In this document: in pieces, positions 8,075 through 15,665 of the stretch
Numbering within the stretch: position 1 is the stretch's first letter
Layout of the letters: each line of letters opens with the position of its first letter
Source of the DNA: Nitrososphaerales archaeon
GTDB lineage: Archaea; Thermoproteota; Nitrososphaeria; Nitrososphaerales; UBA57
Length of the DNA: 28,382 nucleotides
NCBI GenBank assembly: GCA_022449325.1
Contig: JAKUSK010000001.1
Location: forward strand, 1 to 28,382
Direction of reading: 5' to 3'
Made by a program: the position numbers and the translations under genes
Notes under the pieces: generated by a model
The model's database searches: none
What the model was told of the DNA's origin: nothing
The model's input: the letters and a program-made list of their open reading frames with translations, nothing else

Positions 8075-9049
8075 TTACATTAGTTCTATTAAATCTTTTA
8101 TTACTAGAGATGCTGCCGAAGGTGGTATTATACCTTTTTCTGTAATAATAACATCAATATTTTCTGGTGGAGTTACATCAAACACCGGATTTTTAATTTT
8201 TATATTTGGATATGCTTTTAGATACTCTTCCGAACAAACTTCAGTTGCATCTCTTTCTTCAATCTCTGTAAGCTCACCGTACATTGTATCTGCATAAAAT
8301 TTGTATGTTTCCGCTGCAGCCATTAGTTTAACACGAGCTTCATGTGCCACAGCTGCTAGTTGTGAAGTGCCAATCTTGTTAACTACTGCTCCATTTACTG
8401 CTACTGCATCAGCTCCACATACTGCTCGATCAGCCTTCTCAACAAATCGTCTTGCCGCTGAATCTATTATTATTGTAACATCACAACCATGTTTCGACAA
8501 TGTAGCTGCTGTTTTATGTCCCTGGAATAAAGGTCGTGTTTCACAACAAATTATTTTAATTCCTTTGCCCATATCATGCGCTGCTTTCAATACACTTATT
8601 GCTGCTTCACTATTGCAAATCGTAATAACGGTATCACCATTTCTAATTCGTTTTCCACCATATTCACCAATTTTATTATATGCGTCTAAACTATCATGAA
8701 CAAATTGTTCTGCTGCCTTAACAGTAGCCTCTTTTATATTATCTGCTGAATCGCCTGCATTGTATGACTTTTTGGTTGATGCCAATACAATGTTTACTCC
8801 ATTTGGAAGAGAAACTGCAGTAGGTCTTGCCGACCTTAATTTTTCTCCGTTTTTCATTATATCGTTATAAAATTGTTCACGATCTGAATTATTTGTATTC
8901 TCTACATAATTCTTTAAAGCACTTGCCGCTAATCTTGCAATTCTTCCGGCTCCATGAATGCGCATATCTTTGATTTGACTATATGCGGTATCTACATCAA
9001 TGTCAACTACTCCCGAAACTGTCGGAATATTTATTGGATCATCTGTCAT
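8075..9049 (-). CDS. Ribose-1,5-bisphosphate isomerase (e2b2 family)
   Basis: This enzyme converts ribose 1,5-bisphosphate to ribulose 1,5-bisphosphate, the RuBisCO substrate, in the archaeal AMP/pentose-bisphosphate pathway. The 324-residue protein shows the family blocks: HGAGRIARLAASAL, ARPTAVSLPNGV, TICNSEAA, ETRPLFQGHKTA, GADAVAVNGAVVNKIGTSQ and AAETYKF. Cys145 and Asp214 occupy the places of the catalytic Cys133 and Asp202 known from Thermococcus kodakarensis. These blocks separate it from plain eIF2B subunits and from methylthioribose-1-phosphate isomerase, though the fold is shared. It heads the minus-strand operon followed by prs and pgk and is divergent from ribulose-phosphate epimerase. 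A TTAAGTAAG box near 9073-9082 is at leaderless TATA distance from the ATG. Confidence 0.9.
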   Translation of the reverse strand: MTDDPINIPTVSGVVDIDVDTAYSQIKDMRIHGAGRIARLAASALKNYVENTNNSDREQFYNDIMKNGEKLRSARPTAVSLPNGVNIVLASTKKSYNAGDSADNIKEATVKAAEQFVHDSLDAYNKIGEYGGKRIRNGDTVITICNSEAAISVLKAAHDMGKGIKIICCETRPLFQGHKTAATLSKHGCDVTIIIDSAARRFVEKADRAVCGADAVAVNGAVVNKIGTSQLAAVAHEARVKLMAAAETYKFYADTMYGELTEIEERDATEVCSEEYLKAYPNIKIKNPVFDVTPPENIDVIITEKGIIPPSAASLVIKDLIELM

Positions 9050-9161
9050 ATCAATAAAAAATATTCATTATAACTTACTTAAGTGTTGAGAAATATTTTT
9101 TAATAACGAAATTGCATTTTTAAAATTTTTTATAGTCGAATAAAGGAATTAACATATAATC
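9050..9161. promoter_or_regulatory. Divergent promoter region between R15P isomerase and rpe
   Basis: This 112-base region is very AT-rich and drives genes both ways. On the plus strand TTTTTATAG (9126-9134) lies about 30 bases before the rpe ATG. On the minus strand CTTAAGTAAG (9073-9082) lies about 28 bases before the isomerase ATG. Neither gene shows a Shine-Dalgarno sequence, so both mRNAs are probably leaderless or nearly so. No clear operator repeat was found. Confidence 0.5.
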
Positions 9162-9812
9162 ATGAAAATCGCTCCATCTATGTTAGCATCAAAACCAGAA
9201 AACTATGTTAAAGATGCACAAATTTTAGAAAAGGCAAATGTCGAATGGTTCCATATTGATATGCTCGATGGCACATTCACTAACACTCATGCTTTTCCAG
9301 TCGAAGATCTAAAAATCATTAACACTGCTACCGACTTCCCAATGGACATCCATCTGATGACCAATCATCCAATTGAATCATTACCTGAATATATTGAAGC
9401 AGGTGGAGATATGCTTACTGCTCATGTTGAAGCAGTAAATCCAAGAAAATATATAGACGCAGTAAAAAAATACGATAAAATGGTAGGACTCGCTGTAAAC
9501 CCTGACACTCCTCTATCTTCTATCGTTGATTATATTGGAGAATTGGATCGAATATTAATTATGACTGTAGTTCCTGGTAAAACAGGTCAATCTTTCATTG
9601 AAGCTCCTCTCTCGAAAGTTAAGGAAGCTCGTCAACTTATTGACAAACATAATTATAATGTAGAGTTATGTGTCGATGGTGGAATCAACGAAAAGACTGC
9701 ACCTTTAGCTATTGAAGCTGGCGTCGATGTTGTTGTGTCTGGTGCAGGGATTCTCTACAAAGATGATATGATTAAAGCAGTTGAAGATTTACGAGCACTT
9801 GCATCTAAATAA
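9162..9812 (+). CDS. rpe: Ribulose-phosphate 3-epimerase
   Basis: The enzyme interconverts ribulose 5-phosphate and xylulose 5-phosphate in the non-oxidative pentose phosphate pathway. The 216-residue TIM-barrel protein shows the family landmarks: KIAPSMLAS at the start, WFHIDMLDGTF with metal-binding His/Asp, MDIHLMTNHP, VNPDTP, the phosphate loop region VVPGKTGQSF, VDGGIN and VSGAGI. Many rpe proteins have MSVNPGFGGQ where this has MTVVPGKTGQ, a moderately divergent variant. It is divergent from the R15P isomerase and convergent with transketolase (one base between stops), and it works with transketolase and transaldolase to recycle pentoses around RuBisCO. Confidence 0.9.
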   Translation: MKIAPSMLASKPENYVKDAQILEKANVEWFHIDMLDGTFTNTHAFPVEDLKIINTATDFPMDIHLMTNHPIESLPEYIEAGGDMLTAHVEAVNPRKYIDAVKKYDKMVGLAVNPDTPLSSIVDYIGELDRILIMTVVPGKTGQSFIEAPLSKVKEARQLIDKHNYNVELCVDGGINEKTAPLAIEAGVDVVVSGAGILYKDDMIKAVEDLRALASK

Positions 9813-9813
9813 T

Positions 9814-11826
9814 TTACTTCTTTAATAATTCTAAACTTTTCTTTACGACATTTTCAACCGTAAAACCAAATTTATTCATTACATCTTTTCCAGGAGCTGA
9901 TGTACCGAAAGTTGTCATTCCTATTTTTTCTCCATCTAAACCAACAAATCTTTCCCAACCAAAAGTACTTGCAGCTTCAACAGAAATTCTTTTTTTAACT
10001 GAATTTGGCAATACTTGTTCTTTATAATCATCTGATTGTTTTTCAAATAATTCCCAGCTAGGCATACTTACTACTCTAACATTTACACCTTTATTTTTCA
10101 ATTCTTTTTGAGCTTCTACTGCTAAATGTAATTCAGAACCTGTTGCAATTATTATTAATTCAGGTGAACTTTCTGAATCAATTAGAATATAGCCACCTTT
10201 TTGTAAATTTTCCGGCGAAGAAATTGTATCTTTACTAGATTCTCCGTATAAAACAGGTAGTGCTTGTCTTGTCAACACTAATGCAGTTGGACCGCTAGTT
10301 GTTTGCAAAGCAGTTTTCCAGGCAACTACTGTTTCGTTAGCATCACCAGGTCTTATTACAGTAAGATTTGGCACTGCACGTAAATTAGATACTTGTTCAA
10401 TAGGTTGATGTGTAGGACCATCTTCACCTACTCCTATGCTATCATGCGTATAGACAAAAACAACACGTAATCCCATCAAAGACGCTAATCTAACTGAACC
10501 TCTCATATAGTCTGAAAAAATTAGGAATGTACTTCCAAACGGAATTACTCCTCCATATGCAGCCATTCCATGTACCATTGCACCCATTGCATGCTCTCTT
10601 ATACCGAAATGGATATTTCGTCCATGAGGGGCATCGGGTAAAGAATCTACTGAATTTTTGATTCGTACATTCGTGGAATCCATCAAATCTGCGGATCCAC
10701 CAATTATGGCAGGAATATTCTCAGCCAATGCATTTAATGTCTTTCCAGATGCTTGTCTTGTAGCAAGAGATTCATCTTCTTTGAATATTGGCATATTGCT
10801 ATCCCAATTACTTGGAAGATCACCCTTTATTGTATTTTCAAATTCTTCCGCTAATTCTTTATTTGCATTTTTATACGCGTCATAAATCTTATTCCAATTA
10901 TTCTCATAATCATCTCCGTTCGTAACAACTTTTTGAAATTCTTGCTTTACTTCATCAGGAATATAAAATGTTGGTTCTAAAGGCCAACCTAAATTCTCTT
11001 TCGTAAGCTTTGTTTCTTCGGCTCCTAATGGAGCTCCGTGTGCAGCTTCACTATCTTGTTTATTTGGACTTCCAAAGCCAATATGCGTTCTAGCAATAAT
11101 TAAGGAAGGTTTTTCCTTTTGTTCTTGACTATTCTTTATTGCTTCACTAAAACTCGATAAATCATTTCCTTCAATATTCTGGACAAACCATCCATGCGCT
11201 TCAAATCTCTTCTTTATATCTTCATTTGTAGTTAGTGCAGTATCTCCATCAATACTAATATGATTGTCTAGATAAACATAGATTAAATTATTGAATTTTT
11301 GATGACCTGCAACAGCAGCTGCTTCTGAAGAAATACCTTCCATTAAATCTCCATCACTACAAAATGCGTAAATCTTGTGATCAATTATTTTATGATCATT
11401 CGTATTGAATCTGTTAGCTAGATACCTTTGTGCAAACGCCATACCTACACCAGCACTAAAACCTTGTCCTAATGGACCAGTAGTTGTTTCAACACCTGGA
11501 GTCTCTCCAAATTCAGGATGACCTGGAGCCTTACTTCCCAGTTTTCTAAATCTCTTAATCTCATCTAGAGCTAAATCATATCCTGACAGATGCAACAATG
11601 CATATAGTATCATTGATCCATGACCTGATGATAAAATAAATCGATCTCGATTAACCCATTTTGGATTGTTTGGATTATGTTTTAAAATTTGTGTAAATAA
11701 TTTGTATCCCATTGCTGCTGCTTCCATTGGTTGACCTGGATGGCCTGAATTTGCCGCTTCTACAGCATCAACCGACAAAAACCTAATTGTATTTATACAT
11801 AAATCTTCTAATTTCTCGTTTGTCAT
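9814..11826 (-). CDS. tkt: Transketolase, full-length single chain
   Basis: Transketolase moves two-carbon ketol units between sugar phosphates using thiamine diphosphate and Mg2+. The 670-residue chain contains both halves that many archaea encode separately. The N-terminal part shows SGHPGQP, SSGHGSMILY, TGPLGQG and the cofactor motif SDGDLMEGISSEA followed by DNHISIDGDT. The pyrimidine domain shows GIREHAMG with the catalytic Glu and HDSIGVGEDGPTHQP. The C-terminal domain is complete. The single-chain form resembles bacterial and eukaryotic enzymes, suggesting acquisition by transfer, though codon use does not stand out. It is divergent from transaldolase across 98 bases; minus-strand TCAATATAAC about 25 bases upstream is a likely TATA element. 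Confidence 0.95.
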   Translation of the reverse strand: MTNEKLEDLCINTIRFLSVDAVEAANSGHPGQPMEAAAMGYKLFTQILKHNPNNPKWVNRDRFILSSGHGSMILYALLHLSGYDLALDEIKRFRKLGSKAPGHPEFGETPGVETTTGPLGQGFSAGVGMAFAQRYLANRFNTNDHKIIDHKIYAFCSDGDLMEGISSEAAAVAGHQKFNNLIYVYLDNHISIDGDTALTTNEDIKKRFEAHGWFVQNIEGNDLSSFSEAIKNSQEQKEKPSLIIARTHIGFGSPNKQDSEAAHGAPLGAEETKLTKENLGWPLEPTFYIPDEVKQEFQKVVTNGDDYENNWNKIYDAYKNANKELAEEFENTIKGDLPSNWDSNMPIFKEDESLATRQASGKTLNALAENIPAIIGGSADLMDSTNVRIKNSVDSLPDAPHGRNIHFGIREHAMGAMVHGMAAYGGVIPFGSTFLIFSDYMRGSVRLASLMGLRVVFVYTHDSIGVGEDGPTHQPIEQVSNLRAVPNLTVIRPGDANETVVAWKTALQTTSGPTALVLTRQALPVLYGESSKDTISSPENLQKGGYILIDSESSPELIIIATGSELHLAVEAQKELKNKGVNVRVVSMPSWELFEKQSDDYKEQVLPNSVKKRISVEAASTFGWERFVGLDGEKIGMTTFGTSAPGKDVMNKFGFTVENVVKKSLELLKK

Positions 11827-11924
11827 AATAATTACCGTTTCTTACGTTATATTGAAATTTAGCCATATATAAATCGAAAAGAAAGATTTTATTATGGCAA
11901 AAAATTCTATAATATTGATAATAA
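11827..11924. promoter_or_regulatory. Divergent promoter region between tkt and transaldolase
   Basis: The 98-base AT-rich spacer serves transketolase (minus) and transaldolase (plus). TCAATATAAC on the minus strand near 11846-11855 and TTTTATTATG on the plus strand near 11887-11895 are the best TATA-like elements at archaeal spacing. Shared control would coordinate the two pentose-rearranging enzymes. Confidence 0.4.
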
Positions 11925-12617
11925 ATGAAATTTTTCTTAGATACCGCAAATGTTGAGCAAATCAAAGAAGCAAAAGATATGGGAATGTTGGACGGAGTTA
12001 CAACAAATCCTACTTTGGTTGCAAAAGAAAGTAAAGATACCCATGAATTATATTCAGAAATCGTAGATCTCTGTAACGGTAAACCTGTTAGTTTAGAAAC
12101 TACTACAAATGATACCGCAAAGATTGTCAAAGAAGGACAAGAACTTGTTGACACATACGGTAAAAATGGTAGTACAATCTACGTTAAAGTTGCAAATACA
12201 AAAGCAGGACTCAAAGCAGTTAGACAATTGTTTGATTCTGGAATTGATTGTAATGTCACTCTAACTTTCTCTGCCGCTCAATATCTGTTGGCTGCAAAAG
12301 CAGGAGCACGCGTTGTTAGTCCATTTATAGGACGACTCGATGATATTGCTCTTGATGGTAATTTACATCTTATCGAGGAAATTGAAGCAATTCGAAATAA
12401 TTATAAAGATAATAAAGAGCATTTTCCTAATCAAGCAGAAACATTAGTTTCGAGTATTAGACATCCTGTTCACGTGGTACAAGCAGCCACAATGGGTGCT
12501 CCTCTTGCTACAATGCCATTCAAAGTATTAGATATGTTATTCAAACATCCGTTGACCAAGATTGGATTCGATCAATTCATGTCTGACTTGGGTTCTGACG
12601 AAACATTAAAGTATTAG
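11925..12617 (+). CDS. tal: Transaldolase, TalC/MipB (small) type
   Basis: Transaldolase transfers a dihydroxyacetone unit between sugar phosphates through a lysine Schiff base; the closely related fructose-6-phosphate aldolases share the fold. The 230-residue length matches the small TalC/MipB subfamily. Landmarks are MKFFLDTANVEQIKEA, GVTTNPTLVAKE, IYVKVANT with Lys88 as the probable Schiff-base residue, NVTLTFSAAQ, SPFIGRLDD and AATMGAPLATMPF. The C-terminal HPLTKIGFDQFM is typical of the transaldolase members. It is followed at 23 bases by the SDR epimerase gene and is divergent from transketolase, with which it would complete sugar-phosphate rearrangement. Aldolase activity instead of transaldolase cannot be excluded. 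Confidence 0.88.
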   Translation: MKFFLDTANVEQIKEAKDMGMLDGVTTNPTLVAKESKDTHELYSEIVDLCNGKPVSLETTTNDTAKIVKEGQELVDTYGKNGSTIYVKVANTKAGLKAVRQLFDSGIDCNVTLTFSAAQYLLAAKAGARVVSPFIGRLDDIALDGNLHLIEEIEAIRNNYKDNKEHFPNQAETLVSSIRHPVHVVQAATMGAPLATMPFKVLDMLFKHPLTKIGFDQFMSDLGSDETLKY

Positions 12618-12624
12618 AAACAAT

Positions 12625-12630
12625 AGGAGG
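12625..12630 (+). promoter_or_regulatory. Ribosome binding site (AGGAGG) of the SDR epimerase gene
   Basis: AGGAGG ends 10 bases before the ATG at 12641. It is one of the few strong Shine-Dalgarno sequences in the window and fits an internal operon gene translated from a leadered site, unlike the apparently leaderless first genes. Confidence 0.7.
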
Positions 12631-12640
12631 AATTTGAAAA

Positions 12641-13591
12641 ATGAAAGTTCTTATAACTGGTACTGGCGGAATGGGTGCACATATTTCAAAAGTTCTAATT
12701 GATAATAATGTTGATACATCACTATATGGAACCTGTCGTCAAACTGAAGCTATCTCTAAAATTGTAGATATTGATAAAATAGAAATGCATAAGGGAGATA
12801 TTTTAGACGCTGCAAAAATCGAATCCGTTATCAAAGATAATGATATTGATCATATCATTCATACTGCTGGACCTCGTGCCACTCAATGTCGTAATCATGA
12901 CTATGTAAATGAATCTGAAACCGGAATTCGCGTTCATACTATGGGTACAAATAATATTCTTGAAGCTGCTCGTAAACTTGGCGTTAAAAGAGTTATTTAT
13001 ACCAGTACTGGTTCTGTATATCTTGCGAACAAAGTTCATCCTCCTGACGGAACATTAATTAAAGAAACAGATGCTGTAGTACCTTTTGATAGCAGTGACA
13101 TTTATGCCTCTGGTAAAGTTGCATGTGAATATCAAGGATTTAATTATGCAAAAGCTTATGGAATAGAATTTGCTTCTATCCGAATGGCACATGTTTATGG
13201 ACCTTGGCCTGGAGAAATGGGAAGAGGTAGATCAGTTGGCGAAATGGTAGATGCTTTTCTTAATGACCAAGAAATCACTGTTGAAGAACAAGTTGCACAA
13301 TGGACTTACCTTTATGATTTAGCAGAAGAGCATTATGCTGCTTTAACTTCTCCAAATCTTAAACATGGAATATTTAATGCAGGTTCCGGAACAATATCCG
13401 GATTATCTGATGTGAAAGATATTTTAGGTAAAAAAGGCGATGTATCAAAAATTCATGTTGATACTTCTAAACCTGGTTCAAAGAAATTCCCATTCGATAT
13501 GAGTGCCGCCGCAGACAAATTAAATTTCAAAAATAAATATGATTTGGAAGCCGGTGTAGAAAACCTTATTAGTTATTATTCAAAAAAATAA
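12641..13591 (+). CDS. NAD-dependent epimerase/dehydratase family (extended SDR)
   Basis: An extended short-chain dehydrogenase of 316 residues, probably acting on a nucleotide sugar or related sugar with NAD(P). The N-terminal Rossmann motif is TGTGGMG (about 6-12), the acidic/downstream strand contains KGDILD, the catalytic Ser region is YTSTGSVY (about 120-127), and the catalytic pair is YASGK (Tyr155, Lys159). The C-terminal substrate domain carries SIRMAHVYGPW, as in UDP-sugar epimerases. It is the second gene of the transaldolase operon and lies 70 bases before the RuBisCO start codon. The reaction cannot be assigned from sequence; the placement suggests a sugar-phosphate-derived substrate. 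Confidence 0.82.
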   Translation: MKVLITGTGGMGAHISKVLIDNNVDTSLYGTCRQTEAISKIVDIDKIEMHKGDILDAAKIESVIKDNDIDHIIHTAGPRATQCRNHDYVNESETGIRVHTMGTNNILEAARKLGVKRVIYTSTGSVYLANKVHPPDGTLIKETDAVVPFDSSDIYASGKVACEYQGFNYAKAYGIEFASIRMAHVYGPWPGEMGRGRSVGEMVDAFLNDQEITVEEQVAQWTYLYDLAEEHYAALTSPNLKHGIFNAGSGTISGLSDVKDILGKKGDVSKIHVDTSKPGSKKFPFDMSAAADKLNFKNKYDLEAGVENLISYYSKK

Positions 13592-13624
13592 TCTCTAATT
13601 TTCTATAATAGGAATTCCATAAAC

Positions 13625-13634
13625 GTATAAATAT
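13625..13634 (+). promoter_or_regulatory. TATA box of the RuBisCO operon
   Basis: GTATAAATAT is centred about 32 bases before the rbcL ATG at 13662, which predicts a transcript with a leader of about five bases. No Shine-Dalgarno motif lies before the ATG; a T-run occupies much of the spacer. This suggests that the RuBisCO gene and its downstream partner form a transcription unit separate from the transaldolase-epimerase pair. Confidence 0.6.
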
Positions 13635-13661
13635 CCCAAAACACATTTTTTTTTGATTAAG

Positions 13662-15053
13662 ATGCCAGAAATCAAAAGACAATGGAATACTCCATCTGTT
13701 GAACACAGCGATGGTAGTGTATTTCAAACAACCCCTGATCAAATAGATCCAGAAAAGTACATTGTTGCAACATATTTCATCACTTGTGATCCTAGAATGA
13801 CTATCGATCACGCAGGTGTAATTATTGCTGCTGAACAATCTGTAGGTACTTTTACTGACGTTTCTACTGCAACTGATTTAGCACACAAAACTGCTGCTAA
13901 AGTATTCTCTTGGGAATATGAAGATCCAAGTGGATCTGCTAAACACTCAGGTTTAGTAAAAGTTGCATACCCCCTTTATCTTCTAGATATGGATAATCGT
14001 GGTATTCCTGACCTCTTTACATTTATTACAGGAAATTGGATGGGATTCACTCCAATTCCTAATTGTAAATGGGTTGACCTAGAATTACCTAAGAGTATTC
14101 TCAAACTCTTCAAAGGCCCTCAATTCGGTACTGAAGGTATGAGAAAAATCTGTGGTACAACAGAGACCAGAAGACCTCATCTTGGTGCTACATTAAAACC
14201 AAAAATGGGTGTTACAGATCAAGGCGCAGCTGATCAATTCTATGATGCAGCTTGTGGTGATTTTGACACTTACAAAGATGATGAGACTTATCATAATCAA
14301 TGGTGTTCTCCTTTAATGGATAGAATTACAAAGATTTATGAAGCACTCGATAAAGCTAAATCTGAAGGACATCATCCTGAAGGTGAAATGTTCTATGTTC
14401 CACAAGTCACTACTGACTTGGAAACTACCTTGGAAACTGCAGATCGAATGATTGCACATGGTGCTCGAGGAATGATGTTAAACTTTATGTGTACATGGTA
14501 TCCTGCACTTCGTGCTCTTGCAGAAGATGCTAGTATCAATGTTCCAATTCACTTACATCGTGCATCACATGCAGCACTTACACGTCATCCAAGACATGGA
14601 ATTAATCTTCCAGTCACTGACTTTATTGCAAGACTTGCAGGTGGTGATATGGTTCATGTTGGAACTGCACGAGGCAAACTCGGAGATCAGAATAAATTCA
14701 CTGAAATCCCTCAGATCATGAATAAAATCCAGGATCCATTAGAACACATTAAACCAATGATGGGAATCTGTTCAGGTGGATTGACACCTCAAAACTACCA
14801 TTATTCAATCGATTTAATGGGCAATGATATCCAACTTCAGAATGGAGGAGGAATTCATGGACATCCTTGGGGAACCAAAGGAGGCGCAATTGGTGCACGA
14901 CAAGCTGTTGATGCTTACATGCAATCAATTCCAGTCGAAGAATATGCTAAGACACACGAAGAACTTGCAGGTACTATTCAAGCATTCGGTAACAAATACG
15001 CCGTTGCAACTGAAGAATCTGTCGTTCCTGAATTAGGTGAAGGAGAGCAATAG
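13662..15053 (+). CDS. rbcL: Ribulose-1,5-bisphosphate carboxylase large subunit, form III-type
   Basis: RuBisCO joins CO2 to RuBP and yields two 3-phosphoglycerate. Counting from ATG 13662 the protein has 463 residues. Catalytic residues are present: Glu58 and Thr63 (plant 60, 65), Asn125 (123), KPK at 179-181 (175-177), carbamylated Lys205 in KDDE (201-204), His299/Arg300 (294/295), His303, His332 with loop 6 Lys339 in GTARGKLGD (334), SGG at 371-373 and GGG at 394-396. It is therefore an active-type enzyme, not a form IV RuBisCO-like protein. The residue after Thr63 is Phe where Trp66 is usual. No small-subunit gene is present. R15P isomerase nearby supports form III and a nucleotide-linked role. 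An in-frame TTG at 13653 is less likely. Confidence 0.93.
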   Translation: MPEIKRQWNTPSVEHSDGSVFQTTPDQIDPEKYIVATYFITCDPRMTIDHAGVIIAAEQSVGTFTDVSTATDLAHKTAAKVFSWEYEDPSGSAKHSGLVKVAYPLYLLDMDNRGIPDLFTFITGNWMGFTPIPNCKWVDLELPKSILKLFKGPQFGTEGMRKICGTTETRRPHLGATLKPKMGVTDQGAADQFYDAACGDFDTYKDDETYHNQWCSPLMDRITKIYEALDKAKSEGHHPEGEMFYVPQVTTDLETTLETADRMIAHGARGMMLNFMCTWYPALRALAEDASINVPIHLHRASHAALTRHPRHGINLPVTDFIARLAGGDMVHVGTARGKLGDQNKFTEIPQIMNKIQDPLEHIKPMMGICSGGLTPQNYHYSIDLMGNDIQLQNGGGIHGHPWGTKGGAIGARQAVDAYMQSIPVEEYAKTHEELAGTIQAFGNKYAVATEESVVPELGEGEQ

Positions 15054-15055
15054 AA

Positions 15056-15583
15056 ATGACTTTTCTAACACATCCAAATAAAGTTGAAAATACACAGGAT
15101 TATTCCATTGCGTATGATCAACTCTTGAGTAATTCAGAAGAAATTCTTAAAGATGTCGATTCATTACTAGACAAAGCAGATGTTTCTAAAACAGATTATG
15201 AAGGTAGATCCTACACATATTCTCGTGGAGGACCTGCTGGCTGGTTAGACTACAAGAACGCAGCTGAAAAAGCATGGACTGCTCTGTATCAGGCAATTGA
15301 TGTTTTGTTACATAACAACAACATCAAGTCACAACATGGTGGAAGAACTGAACATGACAGAGAAATGCCAGAACGCCCAATTCTTGGTCATTATGATCGT
15401 AAGCTTGCTTTAATCAAACTTGAGAAAAGTAATCAAGATGTTGCATCAAAGCATTATTATGATCGTTATGTATCAATTACTGCTGGTTTAAGAAACAACA
15501 GTAATTACTATACATTACAAGACATCGAACTAGTAAGATGGGAAGTAAGTCGAATTAAAGATCTAATTAACGAATTAAAGTAA
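15056..15583 (+). CDS. RuBisCO-linked helical protein of unknown function (HEPN/PaREP1-like?)
   Basis: I do not recognise this 175-residue protein with certainty. It begins two bases after the rbcL stop, with GGAG at 15042-15045 as its ribosome binding site inside rbcL, so the two are co-translated. It looks all-helical: helix about 14-40, a glycine/tyrosine segment around 50-62 (YTYSRGGPAGW), a helix 64-88 (DYKNAAEKAWTALYQAIDVL), a charged loop 93-107, and two helices to the end. The EKAW..LYQAI pattern recalls PaREP1/HEPN-type helical proteins, an inference without alignment. It has no cysteines or membrane segments. A RuBisCO assembly factor, activase-like partner or regulator are the obvious hypotheses. 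It does not resemble RbcS, RbcX, Raf1 or CbbQ. Confidence 0.72.
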   Translation: MTFLTHPNKVENTQDYSIAYDQLLSNSEEILKDVDSLLDKADVSKTDYEGRSYTYSRGGPAGWLDYKNAAEKAWTALYQAIDVLLHNNNIKSQHGGRTEHDREMPERPILGHYDRKLALIKLEKSNQDVASKHYYDRYVSITAGLRNNSNYYTLQDIELVRWEVSRIKDLINELK

Positions 15584-15627
15584 TTAGATCATATTAATTC
15601 TACTCGAAAACCATTTTAACAATGTTG

Positions 15628-15662
15628 CTGGTGAGTGTAAAACTCACCCAGTAATTTTTTTT
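15628..15662 (+). terminator. Hairpin terminator after the RuBisCO operon
   Basis: CTGGTGAGT (15628-15636) pairs with ACTCACCCAG (15642-15651) around a five-base loop, with one bulged C, and is followed by an eight-base T run. It lies 45 bases after the stop of the RuBisCO-linked gene and just before the convergent dnaK stop. The T run on only one side makes it a plus-strand terminator. Confidence 0.65.
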
Positions 15663-15665
15663 AAA

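Noticed and set aside
8301..8699. 132-codon plus-strand open frame
   Set aside because: Antisense shadow of the R15P isomerase gene, which has complete family motifs.
11783..12154. 123-codon minus-strand frame across the tkt/tal promoter
   Set aside because: It overlaps the start of tkt and much of tal on opposite or shifted frames and has no recognisable domain.
13662..15053. RuBisCO-like protein (form IV) that cannot fix CO2
   Set aside because: KPK, the carbamylated Lys in KDDE, loop 6 Lys and phosphate-site residues are all present.
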